Shown here: positions 46,121-58,574 of the stretch, one piece after another
Layout: each line of letters starts with the position of its first letter
Position numbering within the stretch: position 1 is the first letter of the stretch
From: Crossaster papposus
Lineage: Eukaryota; Echinodermata; Asteroidea; Velatida; Solasteridae
Length of the DNA: 64,000 nt
NCBI GenBank assembly: GCA_037893245.1
Contig: JBAIAA010000865.1
Span: 124,001-188,000 of the forward strand
Direction of reading: 5' to 3'
Notes under the pieces: generated by a model
Databases searched by the model: none
What the model was told of the DNA's origin: nothing
Seen by the model: only the letters and a program-made list of their open reading frames with translations
Translations under genes and position numbers: made by a program

Positions 46121-49100
46121 TCTTTGTCTTCTACCTCTGCTGTTCCTTTTGAGCAGACTGAGTGAGACACGTGGATATACTCGATCTTTGTCTTCTACCT
46201 CTGCTGTTCCTTCTGAGCATGCTGAGTGACGTGTAGATTAGACACGTGGATATACTCTATATCTGTATTGTACCTCTGCTGTTCCTTCTGAGCAGGCTGA
46301 GTGAGACACGTGGATATACTCTATATCTGTCTTCTACCTCTGCTGTTCCTTATGAACAGGCTTAGTGAAGTGTAAATCAGACACGTGGATATACTCTATC
46401 TCTGTCTTCAACCTCTGCTGTTCCTTCTGAGCAGGCTGAGTGAGACACGTGGATATACTCTATCTCTGTCGTCTACCTCTGCTGTTCCTTCTGAGCAGGC
46501 TGAGTGAGGTGTCGATCAGACACGTGTATATACTCTATCTCTGTCCTCTACCTCAGCTGTTCCTTCTGAGCAGGCTGAGTGAGACACGTGGATATACTCT
46601 ATCTCTGTCTTCTACCTCTGCTGTTCCTTATGAGCAGGCTGAGTGAGGTGTCGATCACACACGTGGATATACTTTATCTCTGTCTTCTACCTCTGCTCTT
46701 CATTCTGAGCAGGCTGAGTGAGACACGTGGATATACTCTATCTCTGTCTTCTACCTCTGCTGTTCCTTCTGAGCAGGCTGAGTGAGACACGTGGATATAC
46801 TCTATCTCTGTCTTCTACCTCTGCTGTTCCTTCTGAACAGGCTGAGTGAGACACGTGGATATACTCTATCTCTGTCTTCTACCTCTGCTGTTCCTTCTGA
46901 GCAGGCTGAGTGAGGTGTATATCAGACACGTGGATATACTATATATCTGTCTTGTACCTCTGCTGTTCCTTCTGAGCAGGTTGAGTGAGACACGTGGATA
47001 TACTCTATCTCTGTCTTCTACCTCTGCTGTTCCGTCTGAGCAGGCTGAGTGAGGTGTAGATCAGACTCGTGGATATACTCTATCTCTGTCTTCTACCTCT
47101 GCTGTTCCTTCTGAGCAGACTGAGTGAGACACGTGGATATACTCTATCTTTGTCTTCTACCTCTGCTGTTCCTTCTGAGCAGGCTGAGTGAGGTGTAAAT
47201 CAGACACGTGGATATACTCTATCTCTGTCTTGTACCTCTGCTGTTCCTTCTGAGCAGGCTGAGTGAGACACGTGGATATACTCTATCTCTGTCTTCTACT
47301 TCTGCTGTTCCTTATGAACAGGCTGAGTGAGGTGTAGATCGGACACGTGGATATACTCTATATCTGTCTTATACCTCTGCTGTTCCTTATGAGCAGGCTG
47401 AGTGAGGTGTCGATCACACACGTGGATATACTTTATCTCTGTCTTCTACCTCTGCTGTTCATTCTGAGCAGGCTGAGTGAGGTGTAGATCAGACACGTGG
47501 ATATACTATATATCTGTCTTGTACCTCTGCTGTTCCTTCTGAGCAGGTTGAGTGAGACACGTGGATATACTCTATCTCTGTCTTCTACCTCTAATGTTCC
47601 TTCTGATCAGGCTGAGTGAGGTGTAGATCATACACGTGGATATACTATATCTTTGTCTTCTACCTCTGCTGTTCCTTCTGAGCAGGCTGAGTGAGGTGTA
47701 GATCAGACACGTGGATATACTCTATCTCTGTCTTCGACCTCTGCTGCTCCTTCTGAGCAGGCTGAGTGAGGTGTATATCAGACACGCGGATATACTCTAT
47801 CTCTGTCTTCTACATCTGCTGTTCCTTCTGAGCAGACTGAGTGAGACACGTGGATATACTCTATCTTTGTCTTCTACCTCTGCTGTTCCTTCTGAGCAGG
47901 CTGAGTGAGGTGTAAATCAGACACGTGGATATACTCTATATCTGTCCTCTACCTCAGCTGTTCCTTCTGAGCAGGCTGAGTGAGACACGAGGATATACTC
48001 TATCTCTGTCTTGTACCTCTGCTGTTCCTTCTGAGCAGGCTGAGTGAGACACGTGGATCAACACTATCTCTGTCTTCTACCTCTGCTGTTCCTTCTGAGC
48101 AGGCTGAGTGAGGTGTAAATCAGACACGTGGATATACTCTATCTCTGTCTTGTACCTCTGCTGTTCCTTCTGAGCAGGCTGAGTGAGACACGTGGATATA
48201 CTCTATCTCTGTCTTCTACTTCTGCTGTTCCTTATGAACAGGCTGAGTGAGGTGTAGATCAGACACGTGGATATACTCTATATCTGTCCTCTACCTCAGC
48301 TGTTCCTTCTGAGCAGGCTGAGTGAGACACGAGGATATACTCTATCTCTGTCTTCTACCTCTGCTGTTCCTTATGAGCAGGCTGAGTGAGGTGTAGATCA
48401 CACACGTGCATATACTCTATCTCTGTCGTCTACCTCTGCTGTTCCTTCTGAGCAGGCTGAGTGAGACGCGTGGATATACTCTATCTCTGTCTTCTACCTC
48501 TGCTGTTCCTTCTAAGCAGGCTGAGAGAGGTGTAGATCAGACACGTGGATATACTCTATCTCTGTCTTCTACTTCTGCTGTTCCCTCTGAGCAGGCTGAG
48601 TGAGACACGTGGATATACTCTGTCTCTGTCTTCTACCTCTGCTGTTCCTTTTGAGCAGACTGAGTGAGACACGTGGATATACTCGATCTTTGTCTTCTAC
48701 CTCTGCTGTTCCTTCTGAGCATGCTGAGTGACGTGTAGATTAGACACGTGGATATACTCTATATCTGTATTGTACCTCTGCTGTTCCTTCTGAGCAGGCT
48801 GAGTGAGACACGTGGATATACTCTATATCTGTCTTCTACCTCTGCTGTTCCTTATGAACAGGCTTAGTGAAGTGTAAATCAGACACGTGGATATACTCTA
48901 TCTCTGTCTTCTACCTCTGCTGTTCCTTCTGAGCAGGCTGAGTGAGACACGTGGATAAACTCTATCTCTGTCGTCTACCTCTGCTGTTCCTTCTGAGCAG
49001 GCTGAGTGAGGTGTCGATCAGACACGTGTATATACTCTATCTCTGTCCTCTACCTCAGCTGTTCCTTCTGAGCAGGCTGAGTGAGACACGTGGATATACT

Positions 49101-49843
49101 CTATCTCTGTCTTCTACCTCTGCTGTTCCTTATGAGCAGGCTGAGTGAGGTGTCGATCACACACGTGGATATACTTTATCTCTGTCTTCTACCTCTGCTG
49201 TTCATTCTGAGCAGGCTGGGTGAGACACGTGGATATACTCTATCTCTGTCTTCTACCTCTGTTGTTCCTTCTGAGCAGGCTGAGTGAGACACGTGGATAT
49301 ACTCTATCTCTGTCTTCTACCTCTGCTGTTCCTTCTGAACAGGCTGAGTGAGACACGTGGATATACTCTATCTCTGTCTTCTACCTCTGCTGTTCCTTCT
49401 GAGCAGGCTGAGTGAGGTGTATATCAGACACGTGGATATACTATATATCTGTCTTGTACCTCTGCTGTTCCTTCAGAGCAGGTTGAGTGAGACACGTGGA
49501 TATACTCTATCTCTGTCTTCTACCTCTAATGTTCCTTCTGAGCAGGCTGAGTGAGGTGTAGATCAGACACGTGGATATACTCTATCTTTGTCTTCTACCT
49601 CTGCTGTTCCTTCTGAGCAGGCTGAGTGAGGTGTAGATCAGACACGTGGATATACTCTATCTCTGGCTTCGACCTCTGCTGCTCCTTCTGAGCAGGCTGA
49701 GTGAGTTGTATATCAGACACGCGGATATACTCTATCTCTGTCTTCTACCTCTGCTGTTCCTTCTGAGCAGGCTGAGTGAGACACGTGGATATACTCTATC
49801 TCTGTCTTCTACCTCTGCTGTTCCTTCAGAGCAGGCTGAGTGA
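46121..49843 (+). repeat. Fourth, rearranged copy of the HOR
   Basis: The first part (to about 47.1 kb) matches 29.3-30.2 kb at 16,843 bp. The later part matches 31.7-33.8 kb at 15,998 and then 16,062 bp. It carries CACGTGCATATAC near 48,405, GACGCGTGG near 48,466 and one 1.25-kb-type subunit with CTGGCTTCGACC near 49,667. It differs by GACACGTGG where the three-copy set has GACACGGGG, and by CACGAGG near 47,987 and 48,330. Confidence 0.82.
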
Positions 49844-50331
49844 GGTGTAGATCAGACACGTGGATATACTCTATCTCTGTCTTCTACCTCTGCTGTTCCT
49901 TCTGAGCAGGCTGAGTGAGACACGTGGATATACTCTATCTCTGTCTTTCAGCTCTGCTGTTCCTTCTGAGCAGGCTGAGTGAGGTGTCGATCAGACACGT
50001 GTATATACTCTATCTCTGTCCTCTACCTCAGCTGTTCCTTCTGAGCAGGCTGAGTGAGACACGTGGATATACTCTATCTCTGTCGTCTACCTCTGCTGTT
50101 CCTTCTGAGCAGGCTGAGTGAGGTGTCGATCAGACACGTGTATATACTCTATCTCTGTCCTCTACCTCAGCTGTTCCTTCTGAGCAGGCTGAGTGAGACA
50201 CGTGGATATACTCTATCTCTGTCTTCTACCTCTGCTGTTCCTTATGAGCAGGCTGAGTGAGGTGTCGATCACACACGTGGATATACTTTATCTCTGTCTT
50301 GTACCTCTGCTGTTCCTTCTGAGCAGGTTGA
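49844..50331 (+). repeat. Three CTTTCAG/GTCGTC dimers (copy of 43.6-44.1 kb)
   Basis: Dimers starting at 49,915, 50,054 and 50,193 are spaced by exactly 139 bp and match 43,627, 43,766 and 43,905. They are the clearest place to see the short/long dimer alternation. They join directly to the 1,187-bp repeats that follow. Confidence 0.85.
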
Positions 50332-52705
50332 GTGAGACACGTGGATATACTCTATCTCTTTCTTCTACCTCTGCTGTTCCTTCTGAGCAGGCTGAGTGAG
50401 GTGTATATCAGACACGTGGATATACTATATATCTGTCTTGTACCTCTGCTGTTCCTTCTGAGCAGGTTGAGTGAGACACGTGGATATACTCTATCTCTGT
50501 CTTCTACCTCTAATGTTCCTTCTGAGCAGGCTGAGTGAGGTGTAGATCAGACACGTGGATATACTCTATCTTTGTCTTCTACCTCTGCTGTTCCTTCTGA
50601 GCAGGCTGAGTGAGGTGTAGATCAGACACGTGGATATACTCTATCTCTGTCTTCGACCTCTGCTGCTCCTTCTGAGCAGGCTGAGTGAGTTGTATATCAG
50701 ACACGCGGATATACTCTATCTCTGTCTTCTACCTCTGCTGTTCCTTCTGAGCAGGCTGAGTGAGACACGTGGATATACTCTATCTATGTCTTCTACCTCT
50801 GCTGTTCCTTCAGAGCAGGCTGAGTGAGGTGTAGATCAGACACGTGGATATACTCTATCTCTGTCTTCTACCTCTGCTGTTCCTTCTGAGCAGGCTGAGT
50901 GAGACACGTGGATATACTCTATCTCTGTCTTCTACCTCTGCTGCTCCTTCTGAGCAAGCTGAGTGAGGTGTCGATCACACACGTGGATATACTTTATCTC
51001 TGTCTTCTACCTCTGCTGTTCATTATGAGCAGGCTTAGTGAAGTGTAAATCAGACACGTGGATATACTCTATCTCTGTCTTCTACCTCTGCTGTTCCTTC
51101 TGAGCAGGCTGAGTGAGACACGTGGATATACTCTATCTCTGTCGTCTACCTCTGCTGTTCCTTCTGAGCAGGCTGAGTGAGGTGTCGATCAGACACGTGT
51201 ATATACTCTATCTCTGTACTCTACCTCAGCTGTTCCTTCGGAGCAGGCTGAGTGAGACACGTGGATATACTCTATCTCTGTCTTCTACCTCTGCTGTTCC
51301 TTATGAGCAGGCTGAGTGAGGTGTCGATCACACACGTGGATATACTTTATCTCTGTCTTCTACCTCTGCTGTTCATTCTGAGCAGGCTGGGTGAGACACG
51401 TGGATATACTCTATTTCTGTCTTCTACCTCTGCTGTTCCTTCTGAGCAGGCTGAGTGAGACACGTGGATATACTCTATCTCTGTCTTCTACCTCTGCTGT
51501 TCCTTCTGAACAGGCTGAGTGAGACACGTGGATATACTCTATCTCTGTCTTCTACCTCTGCTGTTCCTTCTGAGCAGGCTGAGTGAGGTGTATATCAGAC
51601 ACGTGGATATACTATATATCTGTCTTGTACCTCTGCTGTTCCTTCTGAGCAGGTTGAGTGAGACACGTGGATATACTCTATCTCTGTCTTCTACCTCTAA
51701 TGTTCCTTCTGAGCAGGCTGAGTGAGGTGTAGATCAGACACGTGGATATACTCTATCTTTGTCTTCTACCTCTGCTGTTCCTTCTGAGCAGGCTGAGTGA
51801 GGTGTAGATCAGACACGTGGATATACTCTATCTCTGTCTTCGACCTCTGCTGCTCCTTCTGAGCAGGCTGAGTGAGTTGTATATCAGACACGCGGATATA
51901 CTCTATCTCTGTCTTCTACCTCTGCTGTTCCTTCTGAGCAGGCTGAGTGAGACACGTGGATATACTCTATCTCTGTCTTCTACCTCTGCTGTTCCTTCAG
52001 AGCAGGCTGAGTGAGGTGTAGATCAGACACGTGGATATACTCTATCTCTGTCTTCTACTTCTGCTGTTCCTTCTGAGCAGGCTGAGTGAGACACGTGGAT
52101 ATACTCTATCTCTGTCTTCTACCTCTGCTGCTCCTTCTGAGCAAGCTGAGTGAGGTGTCGATCACACACGTGGATATACTTTATCTCTGTCTTCTACCTC
52201 TGCTGTTCATTATGAGCAGGCTTAGTGAAGTGTAAATCAGACACGTGGATATACTCTATCTCTGTCTTCTACCTCTGCTGTTCCTTCTGAGCAGGCTGAG
52301 TGAGACACGTGGATATACTCTATCTCTGTCGTCTACCTCTGCTGTTCCTTCTGAGCAGGCTGAGTGAGGTGTCGATCAGACACGTGTATATACTCTATCT
52401 CTGTCCTCTACCTCAGCTGTTCCTTCGGAGCAGGCTGAGTGAGACACGTGGATATACTCTATCTCTGTCTTCTACCTCTGCTGTTCCTTATGAGCAGGCT
52501 GAGTGAGGTGTCGATCACACACGTGGATATACTTTATCTCTGTCTTCTACCTCTGCTGTTCATTCTGAGCAGGCTGGGTGAGACACGTGGATATACTCTA
52601 TTTCTGTCTTCTACCTCTGCTGTTCCTTCTGAGCAGGCTGAGTGAGACACGTGGATATACTCTATCTCTGTCTTCTACCTCTGCTGTTCCTTCTGAACAG
52701 GCTGA
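50332..52705 (+). repeat. 1,187-bp HOR, two tandem copies
   Basis: Copies are about 50,332-51,518 and 51,519-52,705. The length is 17 monomers, 8 short and 9 long. Shared markers are CCTTCGGAGCAGG, GAGCAAGCTGAG and TTCATTATGAGCAGGC. The first copy has private changes CTATCTATGTC near 50,784 and CTGTACTCTACC near 51,215. Confidence 0.88.
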
Positions 52706-55700
52706 GTGAGACACGTGGATATACTCTATCTCTGTCTTCTACCTCTGCTGTTCCTTCTGAGCAGGCTGAGTGAGGTGTATATCAGACACGTGGATATACT
52801 ATATATCTGTCTTGTACCTCTGCTGTTCCTTCTGAGCAGGTTGAGTGAGACACGTGGATATACTCTATCTCTGTCTTCTACCTCTAATGTTCCTTCTGAG
52901 CAGGCTGAGTGAGGTGTAGATCAGACACGTGGATATACTCTATCTTTGTCTTCTACCTCTGCTGTTCCTTCTGAGCAGGCTGAGTGAGGTGTAGATCAGA
53001 CACGTGGATATACTCTATCTCTGGCTTCGACCTCTGCTGCTCCTTCTGAGCAGGCTGAGTGAGTTGTATATCAGACACGCGGATATACTCTATCTCTGTC
53101 TTCTACCTCTGCTGTTCCTTCTGAGCAGGCTGAGTGAGACACGTGGATATACTCTATCTCTGTCTTCTACCTCTGCTGTTCCTTCAGAGCAGGCTGAGTG
53201 AGGTGTAGATCAGACACGTGGATATACTGTATCTCTGTCTTCTACCTCTGCTGTTCCTTCTGAGCAGGCTGAGTGAGACACGTGGATATACTCTATCTCT
53301 GTCTTTCAGCTCTGCTGTTCCTTCTGAGCAGGCTGAGTGAGGTGTCGATCAGACACGTGTATATACTCTATCTCTGTCCTCTACCTCAGCTGTTCCTTCT
53401 GAGCAGGCTGAGTGAGACACGTGGATATACTCTATCTCTGTTGTCTACCTCTGCTGTTCCTTCTGAGCAGGCTGAGTGAGGTGTCGATCAGACACGTGTA
53501 TATACTCTATCTCTGTCCTCTACCTCAGCTGTTCCTTCTGAGCAGGCTGAGTGAGACACGTGGATATACTCTATCTCTGTCTTCTACCTCTGCTGTTCCT
53601 TATGAGCAGGCTGAGTGAGGTGTCGATCACACACGTGGATATACTTTATCTCTGTCTTCTACCTCTGCTGTTCATTCTGAGCAGGCTGGGTGAGACACGT
53701 GGATATACTCTATTTCTGTCTTCTACCTCTGCTGTTCCATCTGAGCAGGCTGAGTGAGACACGTGGATATACTCTATCTCTGTCTTCTACCTCTGCTGTT
53801 CCTTCTGAACAGGCTGAGTGAGACACGTGGATATACTCTATCTCTGTCTTCTACCTCTGCTGTTCCTTCTGAGCAGGCTGAGTGAGGTGTATATCAGACA
53901 CGTGGATATACTATATATCTGTCTTGTACCTCTGCTGTTCCTTCTGAGCAGGTTGAGTGAGACACGTGGATATACTCTATCTCTGTCTTCTACCTCTAAT
54001 GTTCCTTCTGAGCAGGCTGAGTGAGGTGTAGATCAGACACGTGGATATACTCTATCTTTGTCTTCTACCTCTGCTGTTCCTTCTGAGCAGGCTGAGTGAG
54101 GTGTAGATCAGACACGTGGATATACTCTATCTCTGGCTTCGACCTCTGCTGCTCCTTCTGAGCAGGCTGAGTGAGTTGTATATCAGACACGCGGATATAC
54201 TCTATCTCTGTCTTCTACCTCTGCTGTTCCTTCTGAGCAGGCTGAGTGAGACACGTGGATATACTCTATCTCTGTCTTCTACCTCTGCTGTTCCTTTAGA
54301 GCAGGCTGAGTGAGGTGTAGATCAGACACGTGGATATACTCTATCTCTGTCTTCTACCTCTGCTGTTCCTTCTGAGCAGGCTGAGTGAGACACGTGGATA
54401 TACTCTATCTCTGTCTTTCAGCTCTGCTGTTCCTTCTGAGCAGGCTGAGTGAGGTGTCGATCAGACACGTGTATATACTCTATCTCTGTCCTCTACCTCA
54501 GCTGTTCCTTCTGAGCAGGCTGAGTGAGACACGTGGATATACTCTATCTCTGTCGTCTACCTCTGCTGTTCCTTCTGAGCAGGCTGAGTGAGGTGTCGAT
54601 CAGACACGTGTATATACTCTATCTCTGTCCTCTACCTCAGCTGTTCCTTCTGAGCAGGCTGAGTGAGACACGTGGATATACTCTATCTCTGTCTTCTACC
54701 TCTGCTGTTCCTTATGAGCAGGCTGAGTGAGGTGTCGATCACACACGTGGATATACTTTATCTCTGTCTTCTACCTCTGCTGTTCATTCTGAGCAGGCTG
54801 GGTGAGACACGTGGATATACTCTATTTCTGTCTTCTACCTCTGCTGTTCCATCTGAGCAGGCTGAGTGAGACACGTGGATATACTCTATCTCTGTCTTCT
54901 ACCTCTGCTGTTCCTTCTGAACAGGCTGAGTGAGACACGTGGATATACTCTATCTCTGTCTTCTACCTCTGCTGTTCCTTCTGAGCAGGCTGAGTGAGGT
55001 GTATATCAGACACGTGGATATACTATATATCTGTCTTGTACCTCTGCTGTTCCTTCTGAGCAGGTTGAGTGAGACACGTGGATATACTCTATCTCTGTCT
55101 TCTACCTCTAATGTTCCTTCTGAGCAGGCTGAGTGAGGTGTAGATCAGACACGTGGATATACTCTATCTTTGTCTTCTACCTCTGCTGTTCCTTCTGAGC
55201 AGGCTGAGTGAGGTGTAGATCAGACACGTGGATATACTCTATCTCTGGCTTCGACCTCTGCTGCTCCTTCTGAGCAGGCTGAGTGAGTTGTATATCAGAC
55301 ACGCGGATATACTCTATCTCTGTCTTCTACCTCTGCTGTTCCTTCTGAGCAGGCTGAGTGAGACACGTGGATATACTCTATCTCTGTCTTCTACCTCTGC
55401 TGTTCCTTCAGAGCAGGCTGAGTGAGGTGTAGATCAGACACGTGGATATACTCTATCTCTGTCTTCTACCTCTGCTGTTCCTTCTGAGCAGGCTGAGTGA
55501 GACACGTGGATATACTCTATCTCTGTCTTTCAGCTCTGCTGTTCCTTCTGAGCAGGCTGAGTGAGGTGTCGATCAGACACGTGTATATACTCTATCTCTG
55601 TCCTCTACCTCAGCTGTTCCTTCTGAGCAGGCTGAGTGAGACACGTGGATATACTCTATCTCTGTCGTCTACCTCTGCTGTTCCTTCTGAGCAGGCTGAG

Positions 55701-56605
55701 TGAGGTGTCGATCAGACACGTGTATATACTCTATCTCTGTCCTCTACCTCAGCTGTTCCTTCTGAGCAGGCTGAGTGAGACACGTGGATATACTCTACCT
55801 CTGTCTTCTACCTCTGCTGTTCCTTATGAGCAGGTTGAGTGAGGTGTCGATCACACACGTGGATATACTTTATCTCTGTCTTCTACCTCTGCTGTTCATT
55901 CTGAGCAGGCTGAGTGAGACACGTGGATATACTCTATCTCTGTCTTCTACCTCTGCTGTTCCTTCTGAGCAGGCTGAGTGAGACACGTGGATATACTCTA
56001 TCTCTGTCTTCTACCTCTGCTGTTCCTTCTGAACAGGCTGAGTGAGACACGTGGATATACTCTATCTCTGTCTTCTACCTCTGCTGTTCCTTCTGAGCAG
56101 GCTGAGTGAGGTGTATATCAGACACGTGGATATACTATATATCTGTCTTGTACCTCTGCTGTTCCTTCTGAGCAGGTTGAGTGAGACACGTGGATATACT
56201 CTATCTCTGTCTTCTACCTCTAATGTTCCTTCTGAGCAGGCTGAGTGAGGTGTAGATCAGACACGTGGATATACTCTATCTTTGTCTTCTACCTCTGCTG
56301 TTCCTTCTGAGCAGGCTGAGTGAGGTGTATATCAGACACGTGGATATACTCTATCTCTGTCTTCGACCTCTGCTGCTCCTTCTGAGCATGCTGAGTGAGT
56401 TGTATATCAGACACGCGGATATACTCTATCTCTGTCTTCTACCTCTGCTGTTCCTTCTGAGCAGGCTGAGTGAGACACGTGGATTTACTCTATCTATGTC
56501 TTCTACCTCTGCTGTTCCTTCAGAGCAGGCTGAGTGAGGTGTAGATCAGACACGTGGATATACTCTATCTCTGTCTTCTACCTCTGCTGTTCCTTCTGAG
56601 CAGGC
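52706..56605 (+). repeat. 1,112-bp HOR, three tandem copies and a partial fourth
   Basis: Copies are 52,706-53,817, 53,818-54,929 and 54,930-56,041, with a partial one to about 56,605. Each is eight 139-bp dimers (8 short, 8 long). Each full copy has the CTTTCAGCTCTG monomer (ending 53,309, 54,421 and 55,533) and CTGGCTTCGACC. The unit is one 75-bp monomer shorter than the preceding 1,187-bp HOR. Confidence 0.9.
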
Positions 56606-58574
56606 TAGTGAGACACGTGGATATACTCTATCTCTGTCTTCTACCTCTGCTGCTGCTTCTGAGCAAGCTGAGTGAGGTGTCGATCACACACGTGGATATA
56701 CTTTATCTCTGTCTTCTACCTCTGCTGTTCATTATGAGCAGGCTGAGTGAGGTGTAGATCAGACACGTGGATATACTCTATCTCTATCTTCTACCTCTGC
56801 TTTTCCTTCTGAGCAGGCTGATAAGACACGTGGATATACTCTATCTCTGTCTTCTACCTCTGCTGTTCCTTCTGAGCAGGCTGAGTGAGGTGTAGATCAG
56901 ACAAGTGGATATACTCTTTATCTGTCTTCTACCTCTGCTGTTCCTTCTGAGCAGGCTGAGTGAGACACGTGGATATACTCTATCTCTGTCTTCTACCTCT
57001 AATGTTCCTTCTGAGCAGGCTGAGTGAGTTGTATATCAGACACGCGGATATACTCTATCTCTGTCTTCTACCTCTGCTGTTCCTTCTGAGCAGGCTGAGT
57101 GAGACACGTGGATATACTCTATCTCTGTCTTCTACCTCTGCTGTTCCTTCAGAGCAGGCTGAGTGAGGTGTAGATCAGACACGTGGATATACTCTATCTC
57201 TGTCTTCTACCTCTGCTGTTCCTTCTGAGCAGGCTGAGTGAGACACGTGGATATACTCTATCTCTGTCTTTCAGCTCTGCTGTTCCTTCTGAGCAGGCTG
57301 AGTGAGGTGTCGATCAGACACGTGTATATACTCTATCTCTGTCCTCTACCTCAGCTGTTCCTTCTGAGCAGGCTGAGTGAGACACGTGGATATACTCTAT
57401 CTCTGTCGTCTACCTCTGCTGTTCCTTCTGAGCAGGCTGAGTGAGGTGTCGATCAGACACGTGTATATACTCTATCTCTGTCCTCTACCTCAGCTGTTCC
57501 TTCTGAGCAGGCTGAGTGAGACACGTGGATATACTCTATCTCTGTCTTCTACCTCTGCTGTTCCTTATGAGCAGGCTGAGTGAGGTGTCGATCACACACG
57601 TGGATATACTTTATCTCTGTCTTGTACCTCTGCTGTTCCTTCTGAGCAGGTTGAGTGAGACACGTGGATATACTCTATCTCTGTCTTCTACCTCTAATGT
57701 TCCTTCTGAGCAGGCTGAGTGAGGTGTAGATCAGACACGTGGATATACTCTATCTTTGTCTTCTACCTCTGCTGTTCCTTCTGAACAGGCTGAGTGAGAC
57801 ACGTGGATATACTCTATCTCTTTCTTCTACCTCTGCTGTTCCTTCTGAGCAGGCTGAGTGAGGTGTATATCAGACACGTGGATATACTATATATCTGTCT
57901 TGTACCTCTGCTGTTCCTTCTGAGCAGGTTGAGTGAGACACGTGGATATACTCTATCTCTGTCTTCTACCTCTAATGTTCCTTCTGAGCAGGCTGAGTGA
58001 GGTGTAGATCAGACACGTGGATATACTCTATCTTTGTCTTCTACCTCTGCTGTTCCTTCTGAGCAGGCTGAGTGAGGTGTAGATCAGACACGTGGATATA
58101 CTCTATCTCTGTCTTCGACCTCTGCTGCTCCTTCTGAGCAGGCTGAGTGAGTTGTATATCAGACACGCGGATATACTCTATCTCTGTCTTCTACCTCTGC
58201 TGTTCCTTCTGAGCAGGCTGAGTGAGACACGTGGATATACTCTATCTCTGTCTTCTACCTCTGCTGTTCCTTCAGAGCAGGCTGAGTGAGGTGTAGATCA
58301 GACACGTGGATATACTCTATCTCTGTCTTCTACCTCTGCTGTTCCTTCTGAGCAGGCTGAGTGAGACACGTGGATATACTCTATCTCTGTCTTCTACCTC
58401 TGCTGCTCCTTCTGAGCAAGCTGAGTGAGGTGTCGATCACACACGTGGATATACTTTATCTCTGTCTTATACCTCTGCTGTTCATTATGAGCAGGCTTAG
58501 TGAAGTGTAAATCAGACACGTGGATATACTCTATCTCTGTCTTCTACCTCTGCTGTTCCTTCTGAGCAGGCTGA
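54524..58574 (+). repeat. 4,050-bp duplication, copy 1
   Basis: This matches 58,575 onward at 4,051 and then 4,050 bp; the one-base step is a deletion near 59,131. It includes CTCTACCTCTGTC near 55,795, GAGCATGCTGAGTGAG near 56,385, the one-base deletion CAGGCTAGTG near 56,605, CTGCTGCTTCTGAGC near 56,650, and a 63-bp monomer near 56,820. Near 57.0 kb it lacks 150 bp (two long monomers) that are present in copy 2. Confidence 0.85.
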
